From Novosphingobium sp. (GTDB taxonomy: Bacteria; Pseudomonadota; Alphaproteobacteria; Sphingomonadales; Sphingomonadaceae), in assembly GCA_024236215.1 (NCBI GenBank), contig JACKKX010000001.1:1094727-1158726 (forward strand): a stretch of 64,000 bases of DNA, read 5' to 3'. Positions 26,701 through 35,918 of the stretch are shown one piece after another. Positions within the stretch are counted from its first letter, which is position 1, and the number at the start of each line of letters is the position of its first letter. A model generated the notes under the pieces. That model saw only the letters and a program-made list of their open reading frames with translations. It searched no databases and was not told where the DNA came from. Made by a program: the position numbers and the translations under genes.

Positions 26701-28368
26701 GGCGGGGTCTTCGCCCGCAGCCTCAAGGAAATTCCGCTCAGCGAGCCGGTCCGGGCCATGCTGGGGATCGAAGCCGAAACGCTCGATCCCGACAGCCTGA
26801 TCACCGCGATCCTCAAGGCCGAGATCGACCTGTTGTGGTTCGGCGGGATCGGCACCTATGTGAAAGCCGCGCACGAAAACAACGTCGAGGTGGGCGATCC
26901 GGCCAACGATGCGCTGCGCATCGATGGCGCGGACCTGCGCGTCAAAGTGGTGGGCGAAGGCGCCAACCTGGGCTGCACCCAGGCGGGACGGATCGAGTTC
27001 GCGCTGAGCGGTGGGCGGATCAACACCGATTTCATCGACAATTCGGCCGGGGTCGATTGCAGCGACAACGAGGTCAACATCAAGATCGCGCTGGCCGGGG
27101 CCAAGCGCGCCGGGCGGCTGACCGAACCGGCGCGGGTCAAACTGCTGGCGGCGATGACCGACGAAGTCGGTGAAATCGTGCTCGAGGACAACCGGCTTCA
27201 GGCCCTGGCGCTGTCGATCGCCCAGGCCGGCGGGCCCCAGGCCAGCCCGTCGCATCTGCGCCTGATCGACATGCTTGAGGCTGGCGGCAATCTTGATCGC
27301 AAGACCGAAGGACTGGCCGCGGGCGATGTGCTGGCGCGCCGCGCCGCCGACGGGCACGGACTGACCCGGCCCGAGCTGGCGGTGCTGCTTTCCAGCACCA
27401 AGCTGGTGCTGCAGGAGGCGCTAGAGGCTTCCGATGTGGTGGACGATCCGGGGCTGGCCGACGAGCTTCTGGGCAAGTTCCCCGAACCGATGCGGGTCAA
27501 ATTCCGGCACGAGATTCTCGATCACCGGCTGCGGCGCGAGATCGTTGCCACCCGGCTTGCCAACCGGATGATCAACCGGCTCGGGCTGATCCACCCCTTC
27601 GAGCTGGCCGAAGAGGAAGGCGCCAGCCTGGCCCAGGTGACGGCGGCCTTTGTCGCGGTCGAGCGGCTGTTCGCCATGGACGCGGTGTGGAGCGCGCTCG
27701 AAACCGCAGCGATGCCCGAGGGCGCGCGGGTCTTGCTGTTCGCACGGGCGGCATCGGCGATGGCCGATCACATGGCCGACGTGCTGCGGATCGGCGGCGG
27801 TGCGACCGAGCCGACCCGGCTGGTCGCCGAGCTTGAAAGCGGGGTGAAGACCCTGACCGCCGAAGGTGCGGGCCTGCTGGCCGGCGAAGCTCTGGCCCAA
27901 TCGCAGCGCATGCTGGCCGAGCTCGAAGCAGCGGGCGCGCCAGAGGCCGGGGCGCTGATGGTGGCGCGGCTGTTCGATCTCGACGGCTCGGTCGGGATCG
28001 CCCGGCTGGCGCGCGAGAGCAAACGTTCGCCGCTGGCGATTACCCGCGCCTTTACCGCGCTTGGCACCGAGCTGGGTCTGGATTGGGCGCAAATGACTGC
28101 GGCGCGGATGAACCCCTCCGATCCGTGGGAGCGCTTGCTGGTCAACGGCCTCGCGCGCGATTTCCAGCACATGCGGCTCGATTTCCTGCGCCGCACCATG
28201 GGAGCCAAGGGCGAGCCGGAAAAGGCGGTCGAAACCTGGACCGGGGCGCATGGACCCACGATCGCCCAATTCCGCGCCACGGTCGCCCGCGCGCAGGGCG
28301 CGATGCCGGTCGCCCCGGCAATGCTCGCCCAGCTCGCCAGCCAGGCGCGCAACCTTCTAGGACGCTAG
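23710..28368 (+). CDS. gdhB: NAD-specific glutamate dehydrogenase, large (GDH2/180-kDa) type
   Basis: This 1552-residue enzyme catalyses reversible oxidative deamination of glutamate to 2-oxoglutarate with NAD+, linking amino-acid breakdown to the TCA cycle. Length matches the ~1600-residue bacterial class. The N-terminal half contains ACT-like regulatory regions ([20 protein letters not shown]). The catalytic domain has [37 protein letters not shown] with the conserved KGG, and the nucleotide-binding portion [21 protein letters not shown] helical C-terminal domain follows. A 133-base AT-richer gap before ATG 23710 holds the promoter, and GGAGCA lies upstream of the start. It stands as a single gene, convergent with queG, whose coding end overlaps it by 12 bases. 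Confidence 0.97.
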   Translation: MTSNSALREALARRLAADLLPGDAPFGAEGLAEAAAFVLAAAASRKPGEPALAIETVSPASGRRFMRIAVINDDMPFLVDSIATTVAAQGLAIDRLVHPVLAVRRDAKGAIEALPEGQAAGERRESMVYLETQRGDARQRRALEQALKATLGDVRAAVADWPAMQTAMAADADACPDGEGAALLRWFKEGMLTQLGHVVRQRDGSQHGALGVCRASTKALLGPVSYERAFAWFETGGARVPLVVKSNQSSLVHRHAPLDLFILPRRENGRVVALSVHAGLWTSAALAAPPAQVPRLRAQLADMTARFGYSAQGHAGKALVHALTALPNDILACFSDAEVERIATATMSLIDRPRPKLALVPAPLMRHLFAFAWVPRDLMSTGTRLQIAQMLVDAAHAPVLDWATQIEGNLAVVRLVLDLPEVARLPDEAELDARLKAMMRGWSEAVEAEIASHEADAGRAAAIAARYAEAFPLEYRNAYGAAEAARDIARLRGLAGEGEAGPRRGARLHALSGDAADTLRLKLYQLGGSLTLSDVVPALENFGFRVVEDDPTSLDQGRIGTIHDFRIALPAGLDGVTMLTRADAIEGAIADVLNGAAEDDPFNRLITAVSLSARGANLLRAWYRYLRQAGLNYSVPTAVDALQNAPEVTRALLALFAARHDPAFKGDRGQAETEAQDAIRDGLAKVSAINDDRLLRQFRALVEAMLRTNAFAPAGAEALAFKLDSHLVPGLPKPLPWREIFVYSRRVEGIHLRAGPVARGGLRWSDRRDDFRTEVLGLMKAQRVKNAVIVPTGAKGGFYPKQLPDPARDRDGWLAEGKESYKLFIRTLLSITDNIVNAKVVHPPKVTIRDGEDPYFVVAADKGTATFSDTANALAEERDFWLDDAFASGGSKGYDHKAMGITAKGAWLSVQRHFLEMGIDVQKDPVRVAGCGDMSGDVFGNGMLLSKAIKLVAAFDHRHIFLDPDPDPAKSWAERARMFALPRSSWDDYDKKLISKGGGVFARSLKEIPLSEPVRAMLGIEAETLDPDSLITAILKAEIDLLWFGGIGTYVKAAHENNVEVGDPANDALRIDGADLRVKVVGEGANLGCTQAGRIEFALSGGRINTDFIDNSAGVDCSDNEVNIKIALAGAKRAGRLTEPARVKLLAAMTDEVGEIVLEDNRLQALALSIAQAGGPQASPSHLRLIDMLEAGGNLDRKTEGLAAGDVLARRAADGHGLTRPELAVLLSSTKLVLQEALEASDVVDDPGLADELLGKFPEPMRVKFRHEILDHRLRREIVATRLANRMINRLGLIHPFELAEEEGASLAQVTAAFVAVERLFAMDAVWSALETAAMPEGARVLLFARAASAMADHMADVLRIGGGATEPTRLVAELESGVKTLTAEGAGLLAGEALAQSQRMLAELEAAGAPEAGALMVARLFDLDGSVGIARLARESKRSPLAITRAFTALGTELGLDWAQMTAARMNPSDPWERLLVNGLARDFQHMRLDFLRRTMGAKGEPEKAVETWTGAHGPTIAQFRATVARAQGAMPVAPAMLAQLASQARNLLGR

Positions 28369-29427
28369 CTGATCCATGGCCCAGGCGGCGGCTTCGGCCA
28401 CCACCGGGTCGGGATCGGCCAGCAGCGCGCGCACCGCCGGGATCAGGCTGGCATCGCCGCTGTTACCGGCAGCGTAGAGGCAATTGCGTACCATCCGGTC
28501 GCGCCCGATCCGCTTGATCGGCGAACCGGAAAACAGCCGCCGGAAGCCTGCATCGTCGAGCGCCAGCAGCTCCGCCAGCCGCGGCGCAACCAGCTCGGCG
28601 CGGGGCAGGAAGGCGCGGTTGGCCGCCGCGGCATCGGCAAACTTGTTCCACGGGCAGACCGCCAGGCAATCGTCGCAGCCATAGATCCGGTTGCCCAGCG
28701 CCTTGCGCAACTCGGGCGGCACTGCGCCTTTGAGCTCGATCGTCAGATAGGAGATGCAGCGCCGTGCATCGAGCCGGTAGGGGGCGGGAAAGGCCTGGGT
28801 CGGGCAGGCGGTCTGGCAGGCATTGCAGGAACCGCAGTGGTCCTCGCCGGGCACACCGGGTTCAAGCGCCAGCGTGGTATAGATCGCACCGAGGAACAGC
28901 CATGAGCCGTGCCCGCGCGAAACCAGGTTGGTATGCTTGCCCTGCCAGCCCAGCCCGGCGGCCTGGCTCAGCGGCTTTTCCATCACCGGGGCGGTATCGA
29001 CGAAGACCTTGACCCCCACCTCGTCCAGCCCGCGCCGGGCGCTCTCCTCGACCAGCCAGCGGGCCAGCGCCTTGAGCGCCTTCTTGACCGTGTCGTGATA
29101 GTCCCGTCCCTGGGCATAGACCGAGATCTGCCCCCTTTGGGCAGCCTTGTGTGCCACTTGTGTACCATTTGAAGGTGCGTAGCTCATCCCCAGCGCGATC
29201 ACGCTGCGCGCCTCGGCCCACAGCCCCTCGGGGCTGCGGCGATGGTGCAAGCGATCGGCCATCCAGGCCATTTCGCCGTGGTTTCCCGCTTCAAGCCATT
29301 GCTCGAGCCGCCGCGCGGCCAGCGGGTCTTCGCCCGCCGGAGCAATCCCACAGGCCGCAAAGCCCAGCTCTTTCGCTTTTGCGGCAAGAGCTTGCTTGAT
29401 ATTCGCGGTTTCGGCTGCGTTAACCAA
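28357..29427 (-). CDS. queG: Epoxyqueuosine reductase QueG
   Basis: This 356-residue cobalamin- and iron-sulfur-dependent enzyme performs the last step of queuosine tRNA modification, reducing epoxyqueuosine. Its two [4Fe-4S] motifs are [12 protein letters not shown] near residues 196-207 and [10 protein letters not shown] near 250-259. The substrate/cobalamin domain includes [26 protein letters not shown], and [23 protein letters not shown]-terminal HEAT-like repeat ([20 protein letters not shown]) is normal for the family. It is convergent with gdhB. Confidence 0.96.
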   Translation of the reverse strand: MVNAAETANIKQALAAKAKELGFAACGIAPAGEDPLAARRLEQWLEAGNHGEMAWMADRLHHRRSPEGLWAEARSVIALGMSYAPSNGTQVAHKAAQRGQISVYAQGRDYHDTVKKALKALARWLVEESARRGLDEVGVKVFVDTAPVMEKPLSQAAGLGWQGKHTNLVSRGHGSWLFLGAIYTTLALEPGVPGEDHCGSCNACQTACPTQAFPAPYRLDARRCISYLTIELKGAVPPELRKALGNRIYGCDDCLAVCPWNKFADAAAANRAFLPRAELVAPRLAELLALDDAGFRRLFSGSPIKRIGRDRMVRNCLYAAGNSGDASLIPAVRALLADPDPVVAEAAAWAMDQLAS

Positions 29428-29495
29428 ACTTCCTGTTGCTCCCGTTCACGCCCTCGGCATTATCGCCGCAAACCATGAAGCTAGGGGAATGGCAG

Positions 29496-30464
29496 ATGGG
29501 GAGCAACGCGGCCGTTGAAGCGGGCCGGCCCTTGGCGATCGAGGCGCGCGGGATTATCAAGCGTTTCGATGGCTTTACCGCCGTCGACGGGGTCGATCTG
29601 ATGGTCCCCGAAGGCGCGATCTACGGCATTCTCGGCCCCAACGGCGCGGGCAAGACCACCACGCTCAGGATGCTGCTGGGGATCATCGATCCCGACGCCG
29701 GGGTGCGCCGCGTTCTGGGCCATGACCGTCCGCACGAAGTAGCCCACGCAATCGGCTATCTGCCCGAGGAGCGCGGGCTCTACCCTTCGATGAAGGCCTA
29801 TGAGGCGATCGCCTTTCTGGGCGCCCTGCGGGGCTTGCCACTGAAGGAAGGGCGCGAACGCGGCCGTGCGCTGCTTGAGGAGCATGGTCTGGGCTATGCC
29901 ACCGATCGGCAAATTCGCCAGCTTTCCAAGGGCATGGCACAGCAAGTGCAGTTGCTCGGCACACTGGTCCACGAACCCAGGCTGGTGGTGTTCGACGAAC
30001 CCTTTTCCGGCCTCGACGCACTCAACCAGGGCAAGCTCGAGAGGATGATCCGCGCGCTTGCGGCCAAGGGCACCACGGTGATTTTCTCCACCCACGTCAT
30101 CGCCCACGCCGAGCGACTGTGCGACGAGGTGGCGATCATCGCCGGGGGCAAGGTGCCCTTCGCCGGGCCGGTTGACGTGGCGCGTGACCGGATCCGCCCG
30201 CAAGTGCGGCTCGAAACCCGCGCCGGTGACGGCCCGTGGCGCCAAGCCTTGCCCGCCGATGCCCGCCGCGAGGGCGCGTTCTGGTTCTTCTCACTGCCCG
30301 AAAGCGGGGTCGAACCGCTGCTGCGCGCGCTGATCGAAGGCGAAGCGGGAATCCTTTCGCTGTCGATCGAGCGCGCCGGACTGCACGACGCCTTTGTCGC
30401 CATCGCCGGTGAGGCCGCCGCCCGCGCACTGGAAGAATCCCCCGATGAGGAGGCCCGCCGATGA
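29496..30464 (+). CDS. ABC transporter ATP-binding protein (NatA-like exporter)
   Basis: This 322-residue ATPase has Walker A GPNGAGKTTT, signature LSKGMAQQVQ, Walker B RLVVFDEPFSGLD and the H-loop FSTHVIAHAE. A ~90-residue C-terminal extension after the nucleotide domain is typical of NatA/CcmA-like exporters. ATG 29496 follows AGGGGAATGG; in-frame upstream ATGs at 29436 and 29475 lack ribosome sites. It overlaps the permease gene by ATGA, so the two make one transporter. Related systems export Na+ or drugs; the cargo here is unknown. Confidence 0.93.
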   Translation: MGSNAAVEAGRPLAIEARGIIKRFDGFTAVDGVDLMVPEGAIYGILGPNGAGKTTTLRMLLGIIDPDAGVRRVLGHDRPHEVAHAIGYLPEERGLYPSMKAYEAIAFLGALRGLPLKEGRERGRALLEEHGLGYATDRQIRQLSKGMAQQVQLLGTLVHEPRLVVFDEPFSGLDALNQGKLERMIRALAAKGTTVIFSTHVIAHAERLCDEVAIIAGGKVPFAGPVDVARDRIRPQVRLETRAGDGPWRQALPADARREGAFWFFSLPESGVEPLLRALIEGEAGILSLSIERAGLHDAFVAIAGEAAARALEESPDEEARR

Positions 30465-31699
30465 CCCAGCCCGCCCGTTCCGGCCGGCTTTCCACCCTGG
30501 CCGCCGCCTTCATCATCGCCCGCCGCGATTTCACCGCGATCCTGTTTTCGCGCAGCTTCTTCTTCTTCCTGCTCGGCCCGCTGTTTCCGATTCTGGTCGG
30601 CGGGCTGGCGGGCGGAATTGGCCAGAAGGTGCAGGACAGCACCGACCGGCCCGAACTGGGCATCGCCATGTCCGCCCACGATGTCGCGGCAATGAAGGCG
30701 GCGCACCAGCGGCTATCCCCGCAGCTTGGCGCCTCCTTGCCGGTGCTGGTGGTGGTGCAGGAGCTGAAACCCGGCGAACCGTTCGACGCCGCCCAGGCGA
30801 TGAAGGCCGACCGCGCCAACCTGGCCGCGATCGTTACCGGCAGCCCCGATCATCCGGTCCTGACCGGCCCCGCAGAACGTATCGCCGGATGGCAGGGCCG
30901 GGTGGCGTTGCTGGCCGCAGAGGCTCGCAATTCCGCGCCTTCGGCCTATCCAGGGGTTACCCTGGCCGGGATCGCCGCCAGCACCGCGGCCGATCGGACC
31001 CACAGCCGCGTGGTCACCGCCCAGCTCGGCCAGACGGTGCTGTTCCTGCTGACCATGCTGCTCGCGGGCATGGTGCTGTCAAACCTGGTCGAGGAAAAGA
31101 GCAACAAGATCATCGAGGTGCTGGCCGCCGCGATCCCGATGGACGCGGTGTTCCTGGGCAAGCTGTTCGCCATGCTGGCGGTCAGCTGGGTGGGCATTTC
31201 GGTCTGGGGCATGATGGGGGGAGCAGTGTGGCTGACCGCCGGACACAGCCTGGCCGACTACCCGGCCCCGGCAGTGGGCTGGCCGGCCTTCTTCGGGCTG
31301 GGCGTGATCTATTTCTCGATGGGATACCTGTTGCTCGGCTCGATCTTCCTGGCGATCGGTTCGATGGCCAGCACCGTGCGCGAAGTGCAGACGCTGTCGA
31401 TGCCGGTGACCATGCTCCAGCTGCTCAACTTCTTCTTCGCCTCCTATGCCATGGCCCAGCCGGGCACCTGGGTGGAAACTGCGGCGATGGTGGTGCCGTT
31501 CTCGTCACCCTTCGCCATGCTGGCGCGCGCGGCGCAAAGCCCCAGCTTGACCCCGCACCTGTTGGCGATCGGCTGGCAGCTGGTTTGCGTGGCCGTGCTG
31601 GTGCGGGTCGGAGCAGCGCTGTTTAAGACGCGGGTGATGAAAAGCGGGCCCGCGCGCGGCGGAGCGAAACGCGGCTGGCTGCGGCGAGCCTCGGCCTGA
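30461..31699 (+). CDS. ABC transporter permease (NatB/ABC-2 type)
   Basis: This 412-residue membrane protein has an N-terminal helix (SRSFFFFLLGPLFPILVGGL) followed by a large external domain to about residue 180. A C-terminal cluster of about five helices begins with TVLFLLTMLLAGMVLSNLVE. The motif EEKSNKIIEVLAAAIPMDAV is the conserved cytoplasmic segment of ABC-2 'EEK' exporters such as NatB and YhaP. It starts within the stop of the ATPase gene. Its partner ATPase lies directly upstream. Confidence 0.92.
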   Translation: MTQPARSGRLSTLAAAFIIARRDFTAILFSRSFFFFLLGPLFPILVGGLAGGIGQKVQDSTDRPELGIAMSAHDVAAMKAAHQRLSPQLGASLPVLVVVQELKPGEPFDAAQAMKADRANLAAIVTGSPDHPVLTGPAERIAGWQGRVALLAAEARNSAPSAYPGVTLAGIAASTAADRTHSRVVTAQLGQTVLFLLTMLLAGMVLSNLVEEKSNKIIEVLAAAIPMDAVFLGKLFAMLAVSWVGISVWGMMGGAVWLTAGHSLADYPAPAVGWPAFFGLGVIYFSMGYLLLGSIFLAIGSMASTVREVQTLSMPVTMLQLLNFFFASYAMAQPGTWVETAAMVVPFSSPFAMLARAAQSPSLTPHLLAIGWQLVCVAVLVRVGAALFKTRVMKSGPARGGAKRGWLRRASA

Positions 31700-31730
31700 C
31701 TTGCTGGCGCCGCACCCCGCCGAGACGCTA

Positions 31731-31760
31731 TTGACATTTCGGTAAGTTCGACCGGATAAG
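31731..31760 (+). promoter_or_regulatory. Sigma70-type promoter before the P450 gene
   Basis: TTGACA (31731-31736), a 17-base spacer and GGATAA (31754-31759) lie about 50 bases before ATG 31810. With an 18-base spacer the -10 box would read GATAAG. The -35 box is a perfect consensus match, unusual in this GC-rich genome. Confidence 0.6.
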
Positions 31761-31809
31761 TCCCAAAGCGCAACGCACCGCCGTCAGAGTCCGTGCCGGA
31801 GAGAACCCC

Positions 31810-33144
31810 ATGGCCACCCAGCCGATTGCCGACCAGCCCTTTACCTATCGCAGCTCCCCCATCGCCAACGAGGCGTTCGAGGAATGGCTCAAGACTCACC
31901 AGCACGAGATGCCGACGCATAGCGATCCCTGGGACGTGTCGCGCTCGGACATCTATGTCGAAGACCGCTGGCAGCCGATCTTTGCCGAGATGCGAGCCAA
32001 GGCGCCGGTCAATTTCGTCAAGGATTCGCCCTACGGACCCTACTGGAACGTAACCACGATCAAGACGATCCAGCACGTCGAGGCGCTGCCCGAGCTGTTC
32101 TCATCGTCGTGGGAACATGGCGGAATCACGATCACCGAGCCACCGGTCGATGTAACGCCGGAGCAGATTGCCGAGCGCCGTCTGCCGATGTTCATCGCCA
32201 TGGACCGGCCCGAGCATACCGGCCAACGCCGCACTGTCGCACCGGCATTCACGCCCGCCGAGATCGAAAAGATGGCCGCCGAAGTGCGGATGCGCACCGC
32301 CGCCACGCTCGATTCGCTCCCCTGGGGCGAGCAGTTCGACTGGGTCGACAAGGTTTCGATCGAGCTGACTACGGGCATGTTGGCGATCCTGTTCGGGTTT
32401 CCCTGGGAGGACCGCCGCCTGCTGACCTTCTGGTCGGACTGGGCGGGCGATGTGGAATTGAGCTTCGCGCGCGAACTCAACGAGACGCGCTGGGAAATCC
32501 TTGGCGAGATGGCGCGCTATTTCCAGACGCTGTGGATGCAGCGGATGGGCGCAGCGCCCAGCCGCGATCTGATCTCGATGATGATCCATTCCGATGCGAT
32601 GAACCAGATGAGCCCGCAGGAATTCATGGGCAACCTGATCCTGCTGATCGTGGGCGGCAATGATACCACCCGCAACACCATGTCGGGCATCGTCCACGCG
32701 CTCGACAAGTTTCCCGACCAGCGCGCGATTTTCGAGGGCGACGCCTCGGTGATCCCCAACACGGTGCAGGAATGCATCCGCTATCAGACCCCGCTGGCCC
32801 ACATGCGCCGCACCGCGACAGCCGATGCCGACCTGTTCGGCAACCAGATCAGGAAAGGCGACAAGCTGATCCTGTGGTACATCTCGGCCAATCGCGACGA
32901 AGAGGTGTTCGAGGATGCCGACAAGCTGATCGTCACCCGCGAGAACGCCCGGCGGCACCTTTCCTTCGGCTATGGCATCCACCGCTGCGTGGGTGCGCGC
33001 CTCGCCGAACTGCAGCTCAAGATCCTGATGGAAGAGATGCACGCGCGGCGCATGCGGGTGAACGTCACCGGCGCGGTCGAGCGGGTGCGGGCTAACTTCG
33101 TCCACGGTTTCCGCAAGATGGAAGTCACCCTCAGCAAGTTCTAG
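31810..33144 (+). CDS. Cytochrome P450, CYP153 family (alkane / fatty-acid terminal hydroxylase)
   Basis: This 444-residue soluble P450 has the I-helix oxygen-binding motif GGNDTTRNT (282-290), the ExxR helix within VQECIRYQT, and the heme motif FGYGIHRCVG with axial C393. The N-terminal region (DPWDVSRSDIYVEDRWQPIF; DSPYGPYWNVTTIKTIQHVE) and NDTTRNTMSG closely match CYP153 enzymes, which hydroxylate terminal carbons of medium-chain alkanes or fatty acids. GGAGAG precedes ATG 31810. No ferredoxin or ferredoxin reductase gene is adjacent, so electron donors must be encoded elsewhere. Confidence 0.92.
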   Translation: MATQPIADQPFTYRSSPIANEAFEEWLKTHQHEMPTHSDPWDVSRSDIYVEDRWQPIFAEMRAKAPVNFVKDSPYGPYWNVTTIKTIQHVEALPELFSSSWEHGGITITEPPVDVTPEQIAERRLPMFIAMDRPEHTGQRRTVAPAFTPAEIEKMAAEVRMRTAATLDSLPWGEQFDWVDKVSIELTTGMLAILFGFPWEDRRLLTFWSDWAGDVELSFARELNETRWEILGEMARYFQTLWMQRMGAAPSRDLISMMIHSDAMNQMSPQEFMGNLILLIVGGNDTTRNTMSGIVHALDKFPDQRAIFEGDASVIPNTVQECIRYQTPLAHMRRTATADADLFGNQIRKGDKLILWYISANRDEEVFEDADKLIVTRENARRHLSFGYGIHRCVGARLAELQLKILMEEMHARRMRVNVTGAVERVRANFVHGFRKMEVTLSKF

Positions 33145-33171
33145 TAACCAGGCGGACAACCCGTCCGAATA

Positions 33172-33204
33172 GGCAAGGCGGGTCCGCAGGGATCCGCCTT
33201 TGCC
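33172..33204. terminator. Possible terminator between P450 and msrB
   Basis: GGCAAGGCGG (33172-33181) and CCGCCTTTGCC (33194-33204) form a hairpin with a one-base bulge. It ends shortly before the msrB ribosome site. No long T-run follows. Confidence 0.4.
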
Positions 33205-33224
33205 GTCTTGCCGGGAGAGTGCCG

Positions 33225-33722
33225 ATGAACGCTGACAATTCGCTCGACCGCCGAAACCTGCTGCGCTGGCTGGGCGCCGGTGCGGCGATGGGTGCGCTGG
33301 CCGCCTGCGGCAGCGGCACGGCCGAGGCCCATTCCTATCCGGTGAGCTTCAGCGACACCGAGTGGCGCAAGCGGCTGGGTCCGGCGGCGTTTCACATCCT
33401 GCGCGAGAAGGGCACCGAGCGGCCCTTTACCTCGCCGCTACTGAACGAACATCGCAAGGGCACCTTCATCTGCGCCGCCGACGGCAACCGGCTGTTCGCC
33501 TCGGAGACCAAGTACGACAGCGGCACTGGCTGGCCGAGCTTCTGGAAACCGTTTCCGGGTGCCGTGGCTACCTCGACCGATTTCGATATCGGCTATCCCC
33601 GCACCGAGGTCCATTGCACCCGCTGCGGCGGGCATCTTGGTCACGTATTTCGCGACGGGCCAAAACCCACAGGGCTGCGCTATTGCATGAACGGGCTGGC
33701 GCTGGCCTTCGTGCCGGGCTGA
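33225..33722 (+). CDS. msrB: Exported methionine-R-sulfoxide reductase (MsrB)
   Basis: This 165-residue protein has a twin-arginine-like start (DRRNLLRWLGAGAAMG) ending in a lipobox (LAAC), so it is probably an exported lipoprotein. The MsrB core includes the conserved ETKYDSGTGWPSFW, the HCTRCGGHLGHVF segment and the catalytic C154 (GLRYCMNG). Of the four structural zinc cysteines, C83, C131 and C134 are present, but the second position of the first pair is D86 (FICAADGN), so zinc binding is doubtful. ATG 33225 is spaced 6 bases from GGGAGAG. It would repair oxidised methionine R-isomers in envelope proteins. The 3' end overlaps the convergent gene by 43 bases. Confidence 0.9.
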   Translation: MNADNSLDRRNLLRWLGAGAAMGALAACGSGTAEAHSYPVSFSDTEWRKRLGPAAFHILREKGTERPFTSPLLNEHRKGTFICAADGNRLFASETKYDSGTGWPSFWKPFPGAVATSTDFDIGYPRTEVHCTRCGGHLGHVFRDGPKPTGLRYCMNGLALAFVPG

Positions 33723-35494
33723 GCTGGCGCGACTTCCCACAGCATCAGCCCCGAATTTCTGGGCAGCGCGACCGGGCGAAGCCAGGCGGGTGCCCGGTTT
33801 TCTATCAGCCGGGCCATCAGTCCATGCGGCGCGGCCTGGCGATAGTTGCCAACCTCAATCAGCCCCGGACAGATCAGCACGAAGCGTGCACCGTGCTTTT
33901 CGACATAGGTCCGCGCGGCCTCGGGATCGGCGATGAAGGCCGCGATCACATCGTGCAGTGCTTGCGGAGCGCGGTGGTGCGCGGTGGCAACCACCCGGTG
34001 ATGGGTTTGGGCGATCAGCACAGGGCCAATGTCGATCGGCGCGAATATCGTCGCGGCGGAATAGCGGTTGAGCGCGGGAGCGGCACCGGAGATGTCGCAG
34101 GCCAGTTGCGGCGGCGCGGGCTTGCTCGCTGCTGCCTCTCCGACAAACAGACCCCCAAGCAGCAGCATCGGCAACCCCGGCATCACCGCCAGCACCATTG
34201 CCGCAACCGCGCCGATCCGCGCCAGCGGACTGCGCAGGCGCTGCGCCTTGCGATACCATTCGCGCAGCAGCCAGCCCAGCGGCACCGCGGCAAAGGCACA
34301 GGCGAAGGCCGAAGCGCGCGCTACCAGCACCGCCAGGATCAGGGTTCCGGCCATGATCAGAACATATTCAAGCCAGAATTGCCGCAGCCATTCGCGCGAA
34401 CGCAGCATCAGCATGGCCGCCCCAATCAGCCCGAGCAGCGGCGGGACCACCATCTGCGCCAGCACCGGGGGCTTTTGCAGCCATACCGGCATGCCTTCAT
34501 GGACATTGTCGTACCAGAAGCTGTGCACCAGAGGATCAAGCGTGGCGAAGGGTCCGGCCTTGCAGGCAGGAGCGAGCCACAATAGCACTACCAGCCCTGC
34601 GAGCCCGGTGGCACCCAGCCCGGCGGCGATCGCATAGCGGTTGGCGGGTCGGGCCTTGGCAAGCAGCCCCGCTCCCACCGCAAATACGGCCAGCGCGGCC
34701 AGGTATGCGGGAGAAATGGCATCGCAATGCTGGGCAAGGTCAACAAGGCCGTGGGTGGCAAGAAAGCTTGCTGCGCTGACCAGCGCCAGCGCGAAAAGGA
34801 AATGGACCAACCCCGCAGCGCAGCGCGGGTCCCTCAGCCAGCGCAGTGCCAGGACACCGCCGAACAGCGCGGCCAGCGGCAGGATTTCGAGGCTGATCGA
34901 CATGCCAAGCGCCAGTGCGCCGCCGGTGGCCCACCCGGTCACGCGCGAATCGCGCGCGGCAAGACCGTTGAGCGCGGCGAGCGCGGCGACGATCTGCCAG
35001 CCGTGATGATCGATCCTGAGCGGCTGCATCTGCCCGGTCACCGGGGTCATCAGCGCAAGAACCAAACAGGCAAAGCCGATCAGTCCCGGATCGACCAGCC
35101 GCCAGGCGAGCCGCGAGACCAGCAGGATCGCCGCGCTCAGTGTGAGCAGCGGGACGATTACCAGCGCGGCGTGCTCGGCCAGCACCGGACCGAGCAGCGG
35201 GCGCAGCGCCAGTTGCACCCCGGCCAGCGGCAGATCGACCAGCCGCGACCAGTGCATGAGCACCCCTTGCGGCGGATCGACGCGGTATTGATGAAGGTCC
35301 CAGAAATGCTGCCCGGCAAGCAGATCGCGCACCTGGACCATGCGCAGGGTATCATCGGCATCGGGCAGCGCCATGGCGGCGATCCCCTGCCAACGGGTGA
35401 TCACGAAGATGACCGAGACCGCCAGCCAGATCAGCCCGGCGCGCACGACGAGGTCGCGCGTCATGGCCGGGCGGCGGCGCTCGCCCAGATTCAT
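33680..35494 (-). CDS. Multi-pass membrane protein, GT-C-glycosyltransferase-like
   Basis: This 604-residue protein has about eleven hydrophobic segments and a soluble C-terminal tail of roughly 130 residues. After the first helix it carries PDADDTLRMVQVRDLL and YRVDPPQGVLMHWSRLVDLP. The acidic D-A-D-D loop resembles the catalytic first external loop of GT-C enzymes (STT3/PMT-like). The gene starts at ATG 35494 inside the stop of the GtrA gene (ATGA). With GtrA and an FAD enzyme upstream, a role in transferring a polyprenyl-linked sugar at the outer face of the inner membrane is likely. Acceptor and sugar are unknown. Its end overlaps msrB on the other strand. Confidence 0.7.
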   Translation of the reverse strand: MNLGERRRPAMTRDLVVRAGLIWLAVSVIFVITRWQGIAAMALPDADDTLRMVQVRDLLAGQHFWDLHQYRVDPPQGVLMHWSRLVDLPLAGVQLALRPLLGPVLAEHAALVIVPLLTLSAAILLVSRLAWRLVDPGLIGFACLVLALMTPVTGQMQPLRIDHHGWQIVAALAALNGLAARDSRVTGWATGGALALGMSISLEILPLAALFGGVLALRWLRDPRCAAGLVHFLFALALVSAASFLATHGLVDLAQHCDAISPAYLAALAVFAVGAGLLAKARPANRYAIAAGLGATGLAGLVVLLWLAPACKAGPFATLDPLVHSFWYDNVHEGMPVWLQKPPVLAQMVVPPLLGLIGAAMLMLRSREWLRQFWLEYVLIMAGTLILAVLVARASAFACAFAAVPLGWLLREWYRKAQRLRSPLARIGAVAAMVLAVMPGLPMLLLGGLFVGEAAASKPAPPQLACDISGAAPALNRYSAATIFAPIDIGPVLIAQTHHRVVATAHHRAPQALHDVIAAFIADPEAARTYVEKHGARFVLICPGLIEVGNYRQAAPHGLMARLIENRAPAWLRPVALPRNSGLMLWEVAPAQPGTKASASPFMQ

Positions 35495-35904
35495 CGCGCC
35501 GACCGGGTTCGGAAGATCACCCGTTCGCGCAGCAACCAGGTGGCGGCGAAGCTGACGACAACCGCCACCAGTTTGGCGATCCGCGGATCGGTACCGAGCG
35601 TGCTGGCTGTGCCGACCACCACGGTGGTGATCGCGAGCCCGAACAATGCCGAGCCGACGAACATCGCCTTTTGCCAGGTCCGCTGCGGACCCGAGGCTGC
35701 GACGCCCTGGGAAAAGACTGCGCGGCTGGAAAGCAGCCAGTGGACCACGATCCCCAGCGAATAGCCCAGAGCGGCCGCTGCAGTGGCGGGAACAGCAAGC
35801 GCGATCAGTGCCAGGAAGGAGCCGAGATCGGCACCCAGGGCGATCGCGCTGGCCAGAAGGTAGCGCAGCAGGACCTTGTCGGCGAGGCGGCGAAGCTTGC
35901 CCAT
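35491..35904 (-). CDS. GtrA-family membrane protein
   Basis: This 137-residue protein has four helices: LLASAIALGADLGSFLALIA, AAALGYSLGIVVHWLLSSRA, AMFVGSALFGLAITTVVVG and LVAVVVSFAATWLLRERVIF. FxxxGxxxxxxD near the N-terminus and the final WxxRRxxxF-type ending fit the GtrA/DPMS3 family, thought to flip or assist transfer of polyprenyl-phosphate sugars. It lies 14 bases after the FAD-oxidoreductase gene and overlaps the GT-C-like gene by ATGA. Confidence 0.88.
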   Translation of the reverse strand: MGKLRRLADKVLLRYLLASAIALGADLGSFLALIALAVPATAAAALGYSLGIVVHWLLSSRAVFSQGVAASGPQRTWQKAMFVGSALFGLAITTVVVGTASTLGTDPRIAKLVAVVVSFAATWLLRERVIFRTRSAR

Positions 35905-35918
35905 TGCGCGCGCTCCGC

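Noticed and set aside
24547-27357. 936-codon open frame antisense to the glutamate dehydrogenase gene
   Set aside because: A codon-position shadow common in high-GC genes; no domains, and the sense strand is a complete recognised enzyme. Other long antisense frames (for example 19029-21128, 41680-43119, 45848-47638, 55189-56712) were dropped for the same reason.
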